Assembly (NCBI RefSeq): GCF_011043545.1
Contig: NZ_JAAKGP010000003.1
Span: 460,865 to 524,864, forward strand
Length of the DNA stretch: 64,000 nucleotides
Direction of reading: 5' to 3'
From: Rhodobacter sp. SGA-6-6
Lineage (GTDB): Bacteria > Pseudomonadota > Alphaproteobacteria > Rhodobacterales > Rhodobacteraceae
Within the stretch, counting starts at the first letter, position 1. Every line of letters begins with the position of its first letter. Of the stretch, positions 1-10,019 are shown piece after piece. Made by a program: the position numbers and the translations under genes. The notes under the pieces are model-generated. The model worked only from the letters and a program-made list of their open reading frames with translations. It had not been told where the DNA came from and searched no databases.

Positions 1-173
1 ACGCGGCGCTGAAGCGCTTCTCGCGCCGGCTGGTGAAGATGAAGGGGGCCGCGGCGCTGCAACCGCTGATGGAGGTGGTGAAGGACGTGGCGGCCTCGGG
101 CCGCGACGGCGCGCTGACGCTGCGGCAGAAGGAGGCGCTGGAAGAGATTTCCCGCGCTTTCAGGCTGGGCTGA
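1..173 (+). CDS. C-terminal fragment of an unidentified protein
   Basis: A reading frame enters from the left edge (first full codon at base 3) and ends at TGA 171-173, giving 56 residues. The fragment is rich in Ala, Lys, Arg and Leu and looks like two amphipathic helices, with no diagnostic motif. Codon use is as GC-rich as the neighbours, which supports coding. I do not recognise the family. It is convergent with the transglycosylase gene, and a 21-bp palindrome lies between the two stop codons. Confidence 0.6.
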   Translation, partial: AALKRFSRRLVKMKGAAALQPLMEVVKDVAASGRDGALTLRQKEALEEISRAFRLG

Positions 174-178
174 CCGAC

Positions 179-199
179 CGATTTTTCGGCGAAAGATCG
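179..199. terminator. Palindrome between convergent genes, copy 1
   Basis: Inverted repeat with arms CGATTTTTCG and CGAAAGATCG around a central G. One G-T wobble separates it from the perfect copies at 12658, 21924 and 21967. It lies between two convergent stop codons. The T and A runs inside the arms could serve termination in both directions, but the stem is AT-rich and no separate T tract follows. Confidence 0.45.
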
Positions 200-207
200 C
201 TCCCGTT

Positions 208-849
208 TCAGCCCTTGGCGCAATAGGGCTGGCTGGCGATCCATTCCGCCATCTCGCTGCGTTTCCCGGCCTTGCGCAGCGGCATCCATTGCCGCCCGAC
301 GCCGCGGTTGCCCTTGCCGGCGACCACCCCGTCGCGGGCCACGTCGCGCGAGAACACCTCGACCGCGCATTCCAGGTTCTCGCCGCCGTCCTTCAGCGCC
401 CCGGCCGAGGTGGCGTCGCAGCCGTTCGCCTGCGCCGTCTTCGGCGAGATCTGCATCAGCCCGACATAGCGCCCGCCGCCGCCCGCCGCCGCCGGGTTGA
501 AGCTGCTCTCGGACTTGGCGACCGCGCTCATCAGCCCGACCCAGAAGGCGCGGCGGTCGTTCAGCGGCGCCTCGGCATAGCCCGGGCACCAGGCGGCGAT
601 GTCGCCCGGCACCCGCCCGGCCAGCACCGCGTCCTTCTCGGCCACCGCGACGAAGGCGGCGGCGGTCCAGGTGTCGGCCTCGGGGTGGTGGTCCCAGCGG
701 GTGGGCACGTCCGGCAGGCTGGAGGACAGGCCGGCGCCCATCTCCTCGGCCACGCAGCCGGAGAGGCCGATCATCAGGACTGCCGCAATTGCGCCCTGCC
801 GCGCCCTCCGGCCTGCGCAACCATCACGCGAAATCCTTTGCCGCACCAT
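208..849 (-). CDS. Lytic transglycosylase (SLT) lipoprotein
   Basis: Probable peptidoglycan lytic transglycosylase, 213 aa. The N-terminus has basic residues and a short hydrophobic stretch ending in a lipobox (L29-S-G-C32), so export and lipidation at Cys32 are expected. The SLT goose-lysozyme-like fold follows at about 95-210, with the catalytic Glu114 in SESSFNP and the YVGLMQIS motif at 128-135, both typical of family 1 enzymes. Four later cysteines may form disulfides. It is divergent from the gene at 910, so the 60-bp gap must hold both promoters. The function class is secure; the substrate preference and cellular role are not. Confidence 0.85.
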   Translation of the reverse strand: MVRQRISRDGCAGRRARQGAIAAVLMIGLSGCVAEEMGAGLSSSLPDVPTRWDHHPEADTWTAAAFVAVAEKDAVLAGRVPGDIAAWCPGYAEAPLNDRRAFWVGLMSAVAKSESSFNPAAAGGGGRYVGLMQISPKTAQANGCDATSAGALKDGGENLECAVEVFSRDVARDGVVAGKGNRGVGRQWMPLRKAGKRSEMAEWIASQPYCAKG

Positions 850-909
850 CTTTCCGCCCCTTTCGGCCGTCAGTCTTGCCCGAGGAAACGCTGTCTACGG
901 GCGAACGGA

Positions 910-2115
910 ATGGTCACTACACCGCAGATCCCGGGCCTGGCCACCCGCCTTGCCGCGCCTGCGCGGCTTCTTGCCACGCGGCTGGGGCATCTGGCCCGCG
1001 CGCCGCGCCGCGGGCGGCCCGCGCCGCCGCCGGTGCCGGGGGCGATCCTCGGCGGCCGGCTGCACGCCCCGGTGCTGGCGGCCAGCCCCGAATCCGTCCT
1101 CTGGGCAGCGATGCGGGCGGAGCACGCGGCCCTTGCCGCCGAGGGCCGGTGGGCCGAGCTTTTCGCCGTCCTGCGCCGCGCCGACCATGCCCGCACCGCC
1201 GCGCCGGGCGGCCGCCGCCTCGCCGCGCTGGTCAGCGAGGGCGCCCGGATGCCTTTGGCGCAGGCGCTGGCCCGCCGCGACTGGCCCGCCGCGCTGGCCG
1301 GGATCGACCGTCTCGCCGATGTGCAGGCCGCGCATGAGGACGACCCGATGGCCGCGCATCTGCTGGCGCAGGCGCATCTCGACTATGGCTGGGCGCGCCG
1401 CAGCGCCGAGCCCGGGCCGGGCGTCCCGCGCGAGGTCTGGCAGGACTTCCTCCACCACACCGCGCTGGCCGAGGCCGCGCTCGGTTCCTTCGACCCGGTC
1501 GAGGAGGATTCGCCGCTGCTGGCCGGCACCCGCTATCTGCTGGTGCGCGGCATCGAGGAGGGCGATGCCCATTGCCGCGACTGGTATGAGGACTGGTCCG
1601 ACCTCGACCCCACCAACCCCGAGCCGCACCTGACCCATGCCGTCCACCTGCTGCCGCAATGGTTCGGCACCCTGGCCGGGTTCGAGGACGAGGCCCGCGC
1701 CGCCCTGCGCCGCACCCGGGCCTGCACCGGCGCCTCGGCCTATGCGCTGTTCCATCTGGCGGCGGCGGAGATGCTGGGGGACCTGCCGCCCGGCGCGAAT
1801 CTGGCGCTGTTCGTCGCCGGGCTGGTGGATCATTTCCACGCCACCGGCTGCCAGTATCGCGCCAATATCGTTGCCGCCGCCCTGACTGAATTGCATCACG
1901 GCCTGACCGAGGCCCCGCCGCAGCGCCGGGCGGTGGTGCAGGAGGCGCTGGACGACCACCTGCGCAACTCCGTCCGCGAGTTCCACCTTTCGGCCTGGGA
2001 GAACGGCGGGGCGGGCATCTCCTATGCGCTGGAGCAGGTGTTCGGCCGCGACCTGGCGAGGGGGGAGCATGTCTGTCTCGGCCCGGAGGGACTGGTGACG
2101 CGGCTGCCGGGGTGA
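910..2115 (+). CDS. Hypothetical protein, alpha-helical, possibly repeat-containing
   Basis: A 401-residue protein that I do not recognise. The ATG at 910 is preferred over in-frame codons further upstream because those would overlap the divergent transglycosylase gene. The first 45 residues are Arg/Pro/Ala-rich and probably disordered. The rest is Ala/Leu-rich helix with Trp and Tyr at spaced positions, reminiscent of TPR-like proteins, but no clean 34-residue repeat is visible. There is no signal peptide or membrane segment. The stop codon is followed 34 bp later by the first hairpin of element A. Likely cytoplasmic; function unknown. Confidence 0.7.
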   Translation: MVTTPQIPGLATRLAAPARLLATRLGHLARAPRRGRPAPPPVPGAILGGRLHAPVLAASPESVLWAAMRAEHAALAAEGRWAELFAVLRRADHARTAAPGGRRLAALVSEGARMPLAQALARRDWPAALAGIDRLADVQAAHEDDPMAAHLLAQAHLDYGWARRSAEPGPGVPREVWQDFLHHTALAEAALGSFDPVEEDSPLLAGTRYLLVRGIEEGDAHCRDWYEDWSDLDPTNPEPHLTHAVHLLPQWFGTLAGFEDEARAALRRTRACTGASAYALFHLAAAEMLGDLPPGANLALFVAGLVDHFHATGCQYRANIVAAALTELHHGLTEAPPQRRAVVQEALDDHLRNSVREFHLSAWENGGAGISYALEQVFGRDLARGEHVCLGPEGLVTRLPG

Positions 2116-2149
2116 GGGAGGTCGCACGACTTTCTCACTCCGGCCTCCT

Positions 2150-2360
2150 TGGCGAAGGCTATTGCCTTCGCCACATCGCAACGGTTCCCCTTTATCCCGG
2201 CCGGGCCTCAATGGCCCGGCCAGCGCCCGCCCCGCCCTCGGCGGGCGCTTCTCGCCCGCCGGGTCGGGCGCTGGCCTCCCGCGGGCTCGTGCTACCGTCG
2301 TCTCCGGTTGATATGCCGCGCACGGGCGGGGCGAGGCAGTGCCTCGCCTGTTTCCGCCCG
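2150..2360 (+). repeat. Element A, copy 1: 211-bp multi-hairpin intergenic repeat
   Basis: Four palindromes in fixed order. H1 is TGGCGAAGGC-N4-GCCTTCGCCA (2150-2173). H2 is GGCCGGGCC-N5-GGCCCGGCC (2199-2221). H3 is a nested stem with 12-bp outer arms 2218-2229 and 2265-2276 and inner 8-bp arms 2240-2247 and 2253-2260. H4 has inner arms GCGAGGC/GCCTCGC (2331-2347) and outer arms CGGGCGG/CCGCCCG (2323-2360). Together with about 85 bp of plain sequence before gatB it fills the 333-bp gap between the hypothetical gene and gatB; no gene is visible there. Confidence 0.9.
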
Positions 2361-2448
2361 GACAGGCGTAGACACTTCCGGGGTTGCCCCACCCCCCTTG
2401 CCCCGCCGGGCCTTGCGGCCTAAAGCCTAGGGCCGAACGCCAGAGGGG

Positions 2449-3966
2449 ATGCCCATGCTCGACCTGACCTTCACCCCGCCGCAGCCCAAGGTGATCCAGG
2501 GCGCGAAACACGACTGGGAACTGGTGATCGGGATGGAGATCCATGCCCAGGTCGCCTCCAACGCCAAGCTGTTCTCCGGCGCCTCCACCACCTTCGGCGC
2601 CGAGCCGAACTCCAACGTCGCCTTCGTCGATTGCGCGATGCCGGGGATGCTGCCGGTGATCAACGAATTCTGCGTCGAACAGGCCGTCCGCACCGGCCTC
2701 GGGCTGAAGGCGCAGATCAACCTGACCTCGGCCTTCGACCGCAAGAACTATTTCTACCCCGACTTGCCGCAGGGCTACCAGATCAGCCAGCTCTACCACC
2801 CCATCGTCGGGGAAGGGGAAGTGCTGGTCGAACTCTCCCCCGGCATCGCCCGCCGGGTCAGGATCGAGCGCATCCACCTGGAGCAGGACGCCGGCAAGTC
2901 GATCCACGACATCGACCCGAACCTCAGCTTCGTGGACTTCAACCGCACCGGCGTCGCGCTGATGGAGATCGTCTCCCGCCCCGACATCCGGGGACCGGAG
3001 GAGGCGGCGGCCTATGTCACCAAGCTGCGGCAGATCCTGCGCTACCTCGGCACCTGCGACGGCAACATGCAGAACGGCAACCTGCGGGCGGACGTGAACG
3101 TCTCGGTCTGCCGGCCCGGCCAATACGAGAAATGGCAGGCGACCGGCGATTTCTCGCACCTCGGCACCCGCTGCGAGATCAAGAACATGAACTCGATGCG
3201 CTTCATCATGGCGGCCATCGACTACGAGGCGCGGCGCCAGATCGCCATCCTGGAAGACGGCGGCACGGTCACGCAGGAGACCCGGCTCTACGACCCCGAC
3301 CGCAACGAGACCCGCTCGATGCGGTCGAAGGAAGAGGCGCACGACTACCGCTACTTCCCCGACCCCGACCTGCTGCCGCTGGAGATCGAGCAGGAGTGGG
3401 TGGACGGCATCGCCGCCACGATGCCGGAACTGCCGGACGCCAAGAAGGCCCGGTTCATGGCCGACTTCGGCCTGACCGACTACGACGCCTCGGTGCTGAC
3501 GGCGGAACTGGATTCGGCGCGCTACTTCGACGAGGTGGCCAAGGGCCGCGACGGCAAGCTGGCGGCGAACTGGGTGATCAACGAGCTGTTCGGCCGGCTG
3601 AAGAAGGAAGGGCTGGAGATCGCCGGCAGCCCGGTCTCGGCCAAACAGTTGGGCGGGCTGGTGGACCTGATTTCCGACGGCACCATCTCGGGCAAGATCG
3701 CCAAGGAGTTGTTCGAGATCCTCTGGACCGAGGGCGGCGATCCGGCCGCCATCGTTGAAGCCCGCGGCATGAAACAGGTCACCGACACCGGCGCCATCGA
3801 GGCGGCGGTGGACGAGATCATCGCCGCGAATCCGGGGCAGGTCGAGAAAGCCCGCGTCAACGCCAAGCTGGTCGGCTGGTTCGTCGGACAGGTGATGAAG
3901 ACCACCGGCGGCAAGGCCAATCCGGCGGCGGTGAACGATCTGGTGGTGAAGAAGCTGGGGCTCTGA
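2449..3966 (+). CDS. gatB: Aspartyl/glutamyl-tRNA amidotransferase subunit B
   Basis: GatB is the kinase-like subunit of the GatCAB complex, which amidates misacylated Glu-tRNA(Gln) and Asp-tRNA(Asn) in the cytoplasm. The protein is 505 aa, the usual length. The N-terminal signature [12 protein letters not shown] is at about residues 25-36, and an acidic, metal-binding catalytic cradle follows. The C-terminal YqeY/tail domain (about 360-505) that contacts tRNA is present and intact. Start: ATG 2449 has AGAGGGG directly upstream; ATG 2455, two codons later, is the alternative. Partners gatA and gatC are not nearby. Element A copy 1 lies in the upstream region. Confidence 0.97.
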   Translation: MPMLDLTFTPPQPKVIQGAKHDWELVIGMEIHAQVASNAKLFSGASTTFGAEPNSNVAFVDCAMPGMLPVINEFCVEQAVRTGLGLKAQINLTSAFDRKNYFYPDLPQGYQISQLYHPIVGEGEVLVELSPGIARRVRIERIHLEQDAGKSIHDIDPNLSFVDFNRTGVALMEIVSRPDIRGPEEAAAYVTKLRQILRYLGTCDGNMQNGNLRADVNVSVCRPGQYEKWQATGDFSHLGTRCEIKNMNSMRFIMAAIDYEARRQIAILEDGGTVTQETRLYDPDRNETRSMRSKEEAHDYRYFPDPDLLPLEIEQEWVDGIAATMPELPDAKKARFMADFGLTDYDASVLTAELDSARYFDEVAKGRDGKLAANWVINELFGRLKKEGLEIAGSPVSAKQLGGLVDLISDGTISGKIAKELFEILWTEGGDPAAIVEARGMKQVTDTGAIEAAVDEIIAANPGQVEKARVNAKLVGWFVGQVMKTTGGKANPAAVNDLVVKKLGL

Positions 3967-3979
3967 CCCCATCCGTTGG

Positions 3980-3998
3980 GGGCGGCGGCCAGCCGCCC
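3980..3998 (+). terminator. GC-rich hairpin after gatB
   Basis: Arms GGGCGGC and GCCGCCC with a 5-nt loop begin 14 bp after the gatB stop codon. No T tract follows, so it may stabilise the 3' end or act with Rho instead of being an intrinsic terminator. Confidence 0.35.
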
Positions 3999-4059
3999 AC
4001 CAGATGCGGGGGATGTGGCGCGAAGGCGCTGGCGCCCCGGCGGAAAACCTTTTGCGGAT

Positions 4060-4089
4060 TTGCCGTTGCGGTGCGAATCCCGCTAATAT
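4060..4089 (+). promoter_or_regulatory. Candidate sigma-70 promoter of the DUF4177 gene
   Basis: TTGCCG (4060-4065) and TAATAT (4084-4089) are separated by 18 bp. The distance to ATG 4118 suits a short leader. This is a motif match only. Confidence 0.4.
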
Positions 4090-4117
4090 CCCGCGCAAAG
4101 GCGGGCAGGAGGCTTCG

Positions 4118-4516
4118 ATGCAGCGCTACGAATACAAGGTCGTCCCCGCCCCCCGGCGCGGCGAGAAGGCCCGCGGCGTGAAGACGACCGAGGAGCGGTT
4201 CGCGCTGGCGCTGACCGGGCTGATGAACCGGATGGGGGCCGAGGGCTGGGACTATGTCCGCGCCGATGCGCTGCCCTGCGACGAGCGGGTGGGTCTGACC
4301 GGATCGAAGACCACCTTCCAGAACATGCTGGTGTTCCGCCGCGCGCTGGAGGCCGGGACCTCGCTGACGCTGGCCGACGTGCCCGTCGCGGCCCCGCTTC
4401 TGGCCGCGCCGGAGGTGGAACCGCCGCTGCCGCCGCTGCGACTCGGCGCGGCCGAGGCGCCGGTGGGACCTGCGCCCTCGCTCGGCCCGGCCAAGCCCGA
4501 CCTCGCGGCCGAGTGA
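4118..4516 (+). CDS. DUF4177 domain protein
   Basis: A 132-residue protein. Residues 1-70 match the DUF4177 pattern: an opening strand MQRYEYKVVPAP, a helix ending in MNRMGAEGWDYV and a final strand with a hydrophobic MLVFRR. The tail (about 75-132) is Ala/Pro/Leu-rich and probably disordered. ATG 4118 is chosen because AGGAGG lies 6 nt upstream; longer starts extend into the promoter region. Small cytoplasmic protein of unknown function. Its TGA (4514-4516) abuts the stop codon of the convergent aminotransferase with no bases between. Confidence 0.8.
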   Translation: MQRYEYKVVPAPRRGEKARGVKTTEERFALALTGLMNRMGAEGWDYVRADALPCDERVGLTGSKTTFQNMLVFRRALEAGTSLTLADVPVAAPLLAAPEVEPPLPPLRLGAAEAPVGPAPSLGPAKPDLAAE

Positions 4517-5617
4517 TCAGCCGGCGGCCTTCAGCGCCAGCGGCAGCACCTCCTCCACCACGTCCAGCGCCGGGTCCGGGCCGATGCTGATGCGCAGGCA
4601 GCGGTCCAAGGGCGCGACGCCGGGCATCCTGATGAACAGCCCGCGGGCCTGCGCCTCGGCCAGCACCTTGCGGGCATGGTCGCCGTCGCGGCCGAGGTCG
4701 ATGGTGACGAAATTGGTGGCCGAGGGCAGCGGCTCCAGCCCGTTGGCGCGGGCGATCCGCCCCAGCCTGTCGCGCCCCGCGGCGATCTGCGTCTTCACCT
4801 GACGTAACCAGTCCTGATCCGCCAGCGCCGCCAGCGCGCCGATCTGGCTGGTCCGGCCCATGCCGAAATGGTCGCGCACCTTGTCGAAGGCCAGCGCCAG
4901 CCCGGGCTCGGCGATGGCATAGCCGACCCGCGCGCCGGCCATGCCGTAGCCCTTCGAGAAGGTGCGGAAGCGGATCACCTGCGGGTGGTCGGCCGGGATC
5001 GCCGGGATGGCATCCTCCGGCGCCAGGTCGGCATAGGCCTCGTCCAGAATCAGCAGCGTGTCCGCCGGCAGGTTCGCCACCAGATCCTCGATCACCGCCG
5101 CCGGGTGGTGGCTGCCCATCGGGTTGTCGGGGTTGGCAATGTAGAGCAGCCGCGCCCCCTCCGCCTTGGTGGCGGCCAGCAGCGCCTCGGCGTCCTCATG
5201 CGCGCCGCGGTAGGGGACGCGGGTCAGCGCGCCGCCGTAGCCGGCGACATGGAAGGCGAAGGTCGGATAGGCGCCGAGGCTGGTCACCACCGGGGTGCCG
5301 GGGGCCAGCGTCAGCCGGCAGATCAGGCCGAGAAGGCCGTCGATGCCGGGGCCGACCACCACATGCGCCGGCGTGCAGCCGTGGTGGCGGGCCAGCGCCT
5401 GTTTCAGGTCGTGGTTCTCGGGGTCGCCGTATTTCCACACCTCCGCCGCCGCCCGCTCCATCGCGGCGATGGCCTCGGGCGAGGGGCCGAACAGGGATTC
5501 GTTGGCGCCGAGGCGGGCGCGGAAGGCGCTGCACTGCCGCCGCTCCAAGGTCTCCGGCCCGGTGAAGGGCACGGTGGAGGGCAGGGCGGCGGCATGGGGC
5601 GTCAGGAAGCGGCTCAT
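4517..5617 (-). CDS. PLP-dependent aminotransferase, HisC-like
   Basis: Fold-type I class I/II aminotransferase of 366 aa, of the histidinol-phosphate aminotransferase type. Visible motifs are GANESLFGPSP near the N-terminus, NPDNPMG before the middle, DEAYADL, the PLP-lysine region RTFSKGYGMAGARVGY and a late Arg in CLRISIG for carboxylate binding. There is no his or trp gene beside it, so the substrate (imidazole-acetol phosphate or another amino acid) is open. Start ATG 5617 is used; a longer form would add 12 Arg/Ala residues. Cytoplasmic enzyme, PLP attachment certain, specificity uncertain. Confidence 0.85.
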   Translation of the reverse strand: MSRFLTPHAAALPSTVPFTGPETLERRQCSAFRARLGANESLFGPSPEAIAAMERAAAEVWKYGDPENHDLKQALARHHGCTPAHVVVGPGIDGLLGLICRLTLAPGTPVVTSLGAYPTFAFHVAGYGGALTRVPYRGAHEDAEALLAATKAEGARLLYIANPDNPMGSHHPAAVIEDLVANLPADTLLILDEAYADLAPEDAIPAIPADHPQVIRFRTFSKGYGMAGARVGYAIAEPGLALAFDKVRDHFGMGRTSQIGALAALADQDWLRQVKTQIAAGRDRLGRIARANGLEPLPSATNFVTIDLGRDGDHARKVLAEAQARGLFIRMPGVAPLDRCLRISIGPDPALDVVEEVLPLALKAAG

Positions 5618-5659
5618 CCCCGCATCATTGGCGCGGCCCGCCCGCCGCCGCAAGATGGC

Positions 5660-6079
5660 TCAGGGGGCGGAAAGCGCGATGCTCGCGGTGTAATCCTGCA
5701 GCACCGGCAGGCGTGCGCGTCGGGCCAGTTCCGCCGTCGAAGGTTCCAGCCCCTCGAAACGCAGGATCATGCCCGGCAGATCGGCGGTGCGGCCGCCGTC
5801 GTCGCAGGCGTTGCAGAGGATGACGCTGCGGCTGTCATCCGGGGCCAGCACCGCCTCGATCTCCAGCCGTATCATCCCCTCCCAGACGCAGGCGACGTCG
5901 GCCGGGCAGCGCTGGTCCGTCACAGCGGTTAGCCGGAAGGTGACGCCAGTTGTCGGGTCGGAGACCTCGCGGTCGCCGGGCAGGAGAAGGACGCGCCCGT
6001 CCTCCGTGGACCCCTCGGCGGCAAGCGGCAGCGGCAGGGCGGCGAGGGCGAGGGCAAGGGCGGCGGGCAGCAGGCGCAT
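5660..6079 (-). CDS. Secreted hypothetical protein with CPxDVxCVWEG motif
   Basis: A 139-aa protein with a clear Sec signal peptide (MRLLPAALALALAALPLPLAAEG, cleaved near residue 22, quoted in part as positions 1-23). The mature part is a small beta-rich domain with four cysteines: RCPADVACVWEG and a later ILCNACDDG, suggesting two disulfides. ATG 6079 is selected because GAAAGGA lies 7 nt upstream and the signal peptide begins there. Family function unknown. It follows valS on the same strand only after a divergence of cluster theme, so co-function cannot be argued. Confidence 0.7.
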   Translation of the reverse strand: MRLLPAALALALAALPLPLAAEGSTEDGRVLLLPGDREVSDPTTGVTFRLTAVTDQRCPADVACVWEGMIRLEIEAVLAPDDSRSVILCNACDDGGRTADLPGMILRFEGLEPSTAELARRARLPVLQDYTASIALSAP

Positions 6080-6151
6080 GGTCTGTCCTTTCGCAGGGCG
6101 CGGCGCCGGGAGTCTGGTCCCGCCCGCCGCCCCGCGCAAGTCGGGTTTGCC

Positions 6152-9100
6152 TCAGCCCAGGTCGGCCAGCCGGGCGAGGGCGGCCCGCAGCTTGGCGGCC
6201 TCTTCCTCGCGGGCCTCCAGGTTGGACTTCGCCTCCTCGACCACATCCTCGGGGGCGGACTTGGCGAAGTTGGGATTGTCGAGCCGGCCTTTCAGCCCGC
6301 CGATCTCTTTCCCCAGCTTGTCCAGCGCCTTCTGCAGCCGCGACTTCTCTTCGGCGATGTCGATCAGCCCTTCCAGCGGCAGGGCGAAGGCCGCGCCTTC
6401 CGCCGCGATGGCGATCGAGCCTTTCGGGGCCGGGCCTTCGGAGAAGCCCTCGATCCGCGCCATCCGACGGATCAGCGCCTCGTTCCTGTCCCATGCCGCG
6501 CGGGCGGTCGGGGAAAGCTCGGTCGCCACCAGATCGGCCTTCAGCCCCACCGGCACATGCACCTGTGCCCGGGCCGAGCGGATGTCGTCGATCAGCCCGG
6601 TGACGAAGGACATCTCGGCCTCCGCGGCGCGGTCGATCAGGCTGGCGGGCAGCTCGGGCCAGTCGGTGTGGACCAGCAGCTTCTCCCGCTTCCCGGTCGT
6701 GCCCCACAGTTCCTCGGTGATGAAGGGCATGAAGGGGTGCAGCAGGATCATCGACTGGTCCAGCACCCAGGCCATGGTGGCCCGGGTCTCGGCGGCATCC
6801 TCGCCGTCGAACAGCGGCTTGGCGAATTCGACATACCAGTCGCAGACCTTGCCCCAGACGAACTTGTAAAGCGCATCTGCGGCCTGATCGAAGCGGAAGT
6901 CCTCAAGCGCTGCATTGACCTCGGCCAGCGCCTTGGTGGTCTCGCCGATGATCCACTTGTTCGCTGTGGCCCTGGGGGCGGGCGGCGCGCTTTGCGTCGC
7001 GTGGCCCTCCCAGACCCCGTTCATCTCGGCGAAGCGGCAGGCGTTCCACAGCTTGGTGCCGAAGTTGCGGTAGCCGGCGATCCGTTGCGTATCCAGCTTC
7101 AGCACGCCGCCGAGGCTGGCCATCGCGGCATTGGCGAAGCGCAGCGCATCGGCGCCGTATTCGCCGATGATCTCCAGCGGGTCGATGACGTTGCCCAGCG
7201 ACTTCGACATCTTCTTGCCCCTGGCGTCGCGGACGAGGCCGTGCAGGTAGACGGTGCGGAACGGCACCTCGTTCACCACGGCAAGCTGCATCATCATCAT
7301 CCGGGCGACCCAGAAGAACAGGATGTCCTGCCCGGTGACGAGGACCGAGGTGGGGAAATAGCGCTGCAGTTCCGGGGTATCCTCGGGCCAGCCGAGGGTG
7401 CCGATGGGCCAGAGGCCGGAGGAGAACCAGGTGTCGAGGACATCGGGATCGCGCCAGACCGGATAGACCAGCCGGGTCGGGTCCTGATTGACGGTGTAAT
7501 CGGCCAGCGAGTCCGCCAGCAGGGCGGCCGCCGCGGCGCGGTCGGCGACCTCGACCACCCGGGCGTGGTTCAGCGGATGCGGCAGGGCGGCGAGGTCGTC
7601 GCGGAAGCGGTCGGCCACGGCGTCGAAGGCGGCGGCGCAATGGTGCCGGGTCTCGCCGTTCACATGGCCGGCGTCGGTGAGGATGCGCAGCATCTCCACC
7701 TCGTCCAGCGCCTCGTCGCCCTCGTCGTCGGTGAAGCCGGGGGCATCGAGGGCGAAACCATACCAGACCGGGATCTGGTGGCCCCACCAGAGTTGCCGGC
7801 TGATGCACCAGGGTTCGATGTTCTCCAGCCAGTGGTAATAGGTCTTCTCGCCGGAGGGCGGCATGATCTTCGTCGCGCCCGAGCGCACGGCCTCCAGCGC
7901 CGGTTCCACGATCTTCGCGGTGTCGACGAACCACTGGTCGGTCAGCATCGGCTCGATGACGACCTTGGAGCGGTCGCCGAAGGGCTGCATGATCGGCTTC
8001 GACTCGACGTAAGGCACCCGCTCCAGATGTTCGGCGCCGGTTTCCTTGTCGATGCTCTTCTTCAGCGTGGTGACGGCCAGCCCCTCGGCGTTGATCTGCT
8101 CGACCACCCGCTTGCGGGCCTCGTAGCGGTCCAGCCCGCGCAGGTCGTCCGGCACCAGGTTCAGCGCGTCCACCTCGGTTTCCGACAGCGCCAGCGGCTG
8201 CTCGGCGATGCCGGGCGTCGCATAGCCCTTCGCCACCAGCCAGGCACGGGAGGCGGCCTGCGCCACTGCAGCGGCCTCGGCATAGGGCAGGCCGTCGTCC
8301 CGCATCTGCGCGCGGCTGTCCATCAGCCGGTAGCAGGGGATGCCGTTGCGCCGGGCCACCGCATAGTCGTTGAAGTCGTGCGCCCCGGTGATCTTCACCG
8401 CGCCGGAGCCGAAGGTCGGGTCCGGGTATTCGTCGGCGATGATCGGGATCAGCCGGCGGTGTTCCTTCGGGCCGACCGGGATTTCGCAGAGTTTCCCGAT
8501 GATTGGCGCATAGCGTTCATCCGATGGATGAACTGCCACCGCCCCGTCGCCCAGCATGGTTTCCGGCCGCGTGGTGGCGATGGAGATATAGTCGCGCTCT
8601 TCCTCGAAGGTGACGTTCCCGTCGGCGTCCTTCTCGCGGTAGATGTAGCTCTCGCCCCCCGCCAGCGGGTATTTGAAGTGCCACATATGGCCGGGGGTGT
8701 CGATGTTCTCGACCTCAAGGTCCGAGATCGCGGTCTCGAAATGCGGGTCCCAGTTCACCAGCCGCTTGCCGCGGTAGATCAGGCCCTTGCGGTAGAGATC
8801 GACGAAGACCTTGATCACCGCGTCGTGGAAGTTGCCCTCCTCGCCCGCCGGCGCCCCCGGCGCGCCGGACATGGTGAAGGCCTCGCGGTCCCAGTCGCAA
8901 CTGGCGCCGAGGCGCTGCAACTGGCCGATGATGGTGCCGCGCGAGCGCCGCTTCTGCTCCCAGACCTTCAGCGTGAAGGCCTCGCGCCCCATCTCGCGGC
9001 GGGTGGCGTTGCCTTCCTTGGCCATCTCGCGCTCGGTCACCATCTGGGTGGCGATGCCGGCATGGTCGGTCCCGGGCTGCCAGAGCGTGTCGTCGCCGCG

Positions 9101-9316
9101 CATCCGGTGCCAGCGGATCAGGATGTCCTGCAGGGTGTTGTTGAAGGCATGGCCCATGTGCAGGCTGCCGGTGACGTTCGGCGGCGGGATCATGATGGAG
9201 AAGGCCGGCGCGCCGGGTTTCGCATTGGCGCCGGCGGCAAAGGCCTTGCGGTCCAGCCAGAGCTGCGAGATGCGGGCCTCGGCTTCCGCGGCGTTGAAGG
9301 TCTTTTCCATCGGCAT
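6152..9316 (-). CDS. valS: Valyl-tRNA synthetase
   Basis: Class Ia aminoacyl-tRNA synthetase, 1054 aa, charging tRNA(Val) in the cytoplasm. The HIGH-type motif is HMGH at residues 53-56 inside [14 protein letters not shown], and KMSKS is at 702-706. The CP1 editing domain lies between them and the anticodon-binding domain follows. The last 70 residues form the coiled-coil arm typical of ValRS. It is about 100 residues longer than the E. coli enzyme because of loops in the editing region (about 340-400), and I see no break. Start is ATG 9316 or ATG 9310, two codons apart. Confidence 0.97.
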   Translation of the reverse strand: MPMEKTFNAAEAEARISQLWLDRKAFAAGANAKPGAPAFSIMIPPPNVTGSLHMGHAFNNTLQDILIRWHRMRGDDTLWQPGTDHAGIATQMVTEREMAKEGNATRREMGREAFTLKVWEQKRRSRGTIIGQLQRLGASCDWDREAFTMSGAPGAPAGEEGNFHDAVIKVFVDLYRKGLIYRGKRLVNWDPHFETAISDLEVENIDTPGHMWHFKYPLAGGESYIYREKDADGNVTFEEERDYISIATTRPETMLGDGAVAVHPSDERYAPIIGKLCEIPVGPKEHRRLIPIIADEYPDPTFGSGAVKITGAHDFNDYAVARRNGIPCYRLMDSRAQMRDDGLPYAEAAAVAQAASRAWLVAKGYATPGIAEQPLALSETEVDALNLVPDDLRGLDRYEARKRVVEQINAEGLAVTTLKKSIDKETGAEHLERVPYVESKPIMQPFGDRSKVVIEPMLTDQWFVDTAKIVEPALEAVRSGATKIMPPSGEKTYYHWLENIEPWCISRQLWWGHQIPVWYGFALDAPGFTDDEGDEALDEVEMLRILTDAGHVNGETRHHCAAAFDAVADRFRDDLAALPHPLNHARVVEVADRAAAAALLADSLADYTVNQDPTRLVYPVWRDPDVLDTWFSSGLWPIGTLGWPEDTPELQRYFPTSVLVTGQDILFFWVARMMMMQLAVVNEVPFRTVYLHGLVRDARGKKMSKSLGNVIDPLEIIGEYGADALRFANAAMASLGGVLKLDTQRIAGYRNFGTKLWNACRFAEMNGVWEGHATQSAPPAPRATANKWIIGETTKALAEVNAALEDFRFDQAADALYKFVWGKVCDWYVEFAKPLFDGEDAAETRATMAWVLDQSMILLHPFMPFITEELWGTTGKREKLLVHTDWPELPASLIDRAAEAEMSFVTGLIDDIRSARAQVHVPVGLKADLVATELSPTARAAWDRNEALIRRMARIEGFSEGPAPKGSIAIAAEGAAFALPLEGLIDIAEEKSRLQKALDKLGKEIGGLKGRLDNPNFAKSAPEDVVEEAKSNLEAREEEAAKLRAALARLADLG

Positions 9317-9383
9317 CGGGCATTCCCCCTTGGGCTATGGCCCGGGGTTTAGCCTTTGGCCGCGGGATCGGCAATTGCCCATG

Positions 9384-10019
9384 CTACGGCCCGGCGGCCT
9401 GCCAATGCGCCATGTGGTCGGCCAGCGCCTTGCCGAAGGCCGGCCGCGCCAGCGCCCGGTCGTGATAGGCGCGCAGGGCGGGCAGGTGCTCCAGCAGGCC
9501 ATGCGCCGCAGGGATGCGCAGCACCTCGGCCAGCAGCAGGTCGGCCACGGTGAAGCGGTCCGCCACCATCCAGTCGCGCCCGTCCAGCGCGGTCTGAAGC
9601 TGCTCCAGCCGCTGCAGGGCCAGCTTCGCCGCCTGTTCGGCCTCCGCCTCGTCCTTGCGGAACAGCTTGGCGATCTGCCAGGGCAGCGTCCAGGTCTCGA
9701 TCGAGTTCAGCGCCGCGATCACCCATTGCAGCACCCGCGCACCGTCGTCGCCTTCGGGCAGAAGCGGCGTCCCCTTCGCCAGATGCAGCAGGATCGCGCC
9801 GCTTTCGAACAGCACCAGGTCCCCCTCGCGGATGAAGGGGACCTGGCCGAAGGGCTGCTGGCGGAAATGCTCCGGCGTCTTGCCCCGCAGCGGCACCGTC
9901 TCCACCCGGTAGGGGCGGCCGATCTCTTCGCAGAGCCAGCGCACCCGCAGGTCGCGGACATTGCCGCGGGGCATCTCGGGCACCCAGTCGTAGGTGACCA
10001 ACACCAGCGGGTCGGTCAT
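9384..10019 (-). CDS. Glutathione S-transferase family protein
   Basis: A 211-aa cytoplasmic GST-like protein. A thioredoxin-fold N-terminal domain (about 1-85) carries the cis-Pro and FESGAILLHLA features of the GSH site, followed by an all-helical C-terminal domain with WMVADRFTVADLLLAEVLR, the conserved N-capping/DR motif. Its ATG overlaps the stop codon of the upstream VOC gene (ATGA), so the two are translationally coupled. It is the third gene of the DUF1428-VOC-GST operon. Possible role in detoxification; no substrate can be read from sequence. Confidence 0.85.
   Translation of the reverse strand: MTDPLVLVTYDWVPEMPRGNVRDLRVRWLCEEIGRPYRVETVPLRGKTPEHFRQQPFGQVPFIREGDLVLFESGAILLHLAKGTPLLPEGDDGARVLQWVIAALNSIETWTLPWQIAKLFRKDEAEAEQAAKLALQRLEQLQTALDGRDWMVADRFTVADLLLAEVLRIPAAHGLLEHLPALRAYHDRALARPAFGKALADHMAHWQAAGP

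Noticed and set aside
2192..2392. Short frames inside element A copies with similar Ala/Pro/Arg-rich peptides
   Set aside because: They arise from the repeated palindromes themselves, occur in both orientations and are not kept in all copies. The element is non-coding.
895..4098. Very long open frame on the minus strand opposite gatB and its neighbour
   Set aside because: High GC makes long antisense frames common. The plus-strand gatB has full family motifs, and the antisense protein is a low-complexity Arg/Gly/Pro chain.
6557..9352. Long open frame on the plus strand opposite valS
   Set aside because: valS is complete with both synthetase motifs. The opposite frame is a mirror of its codon bias and shows no domain.
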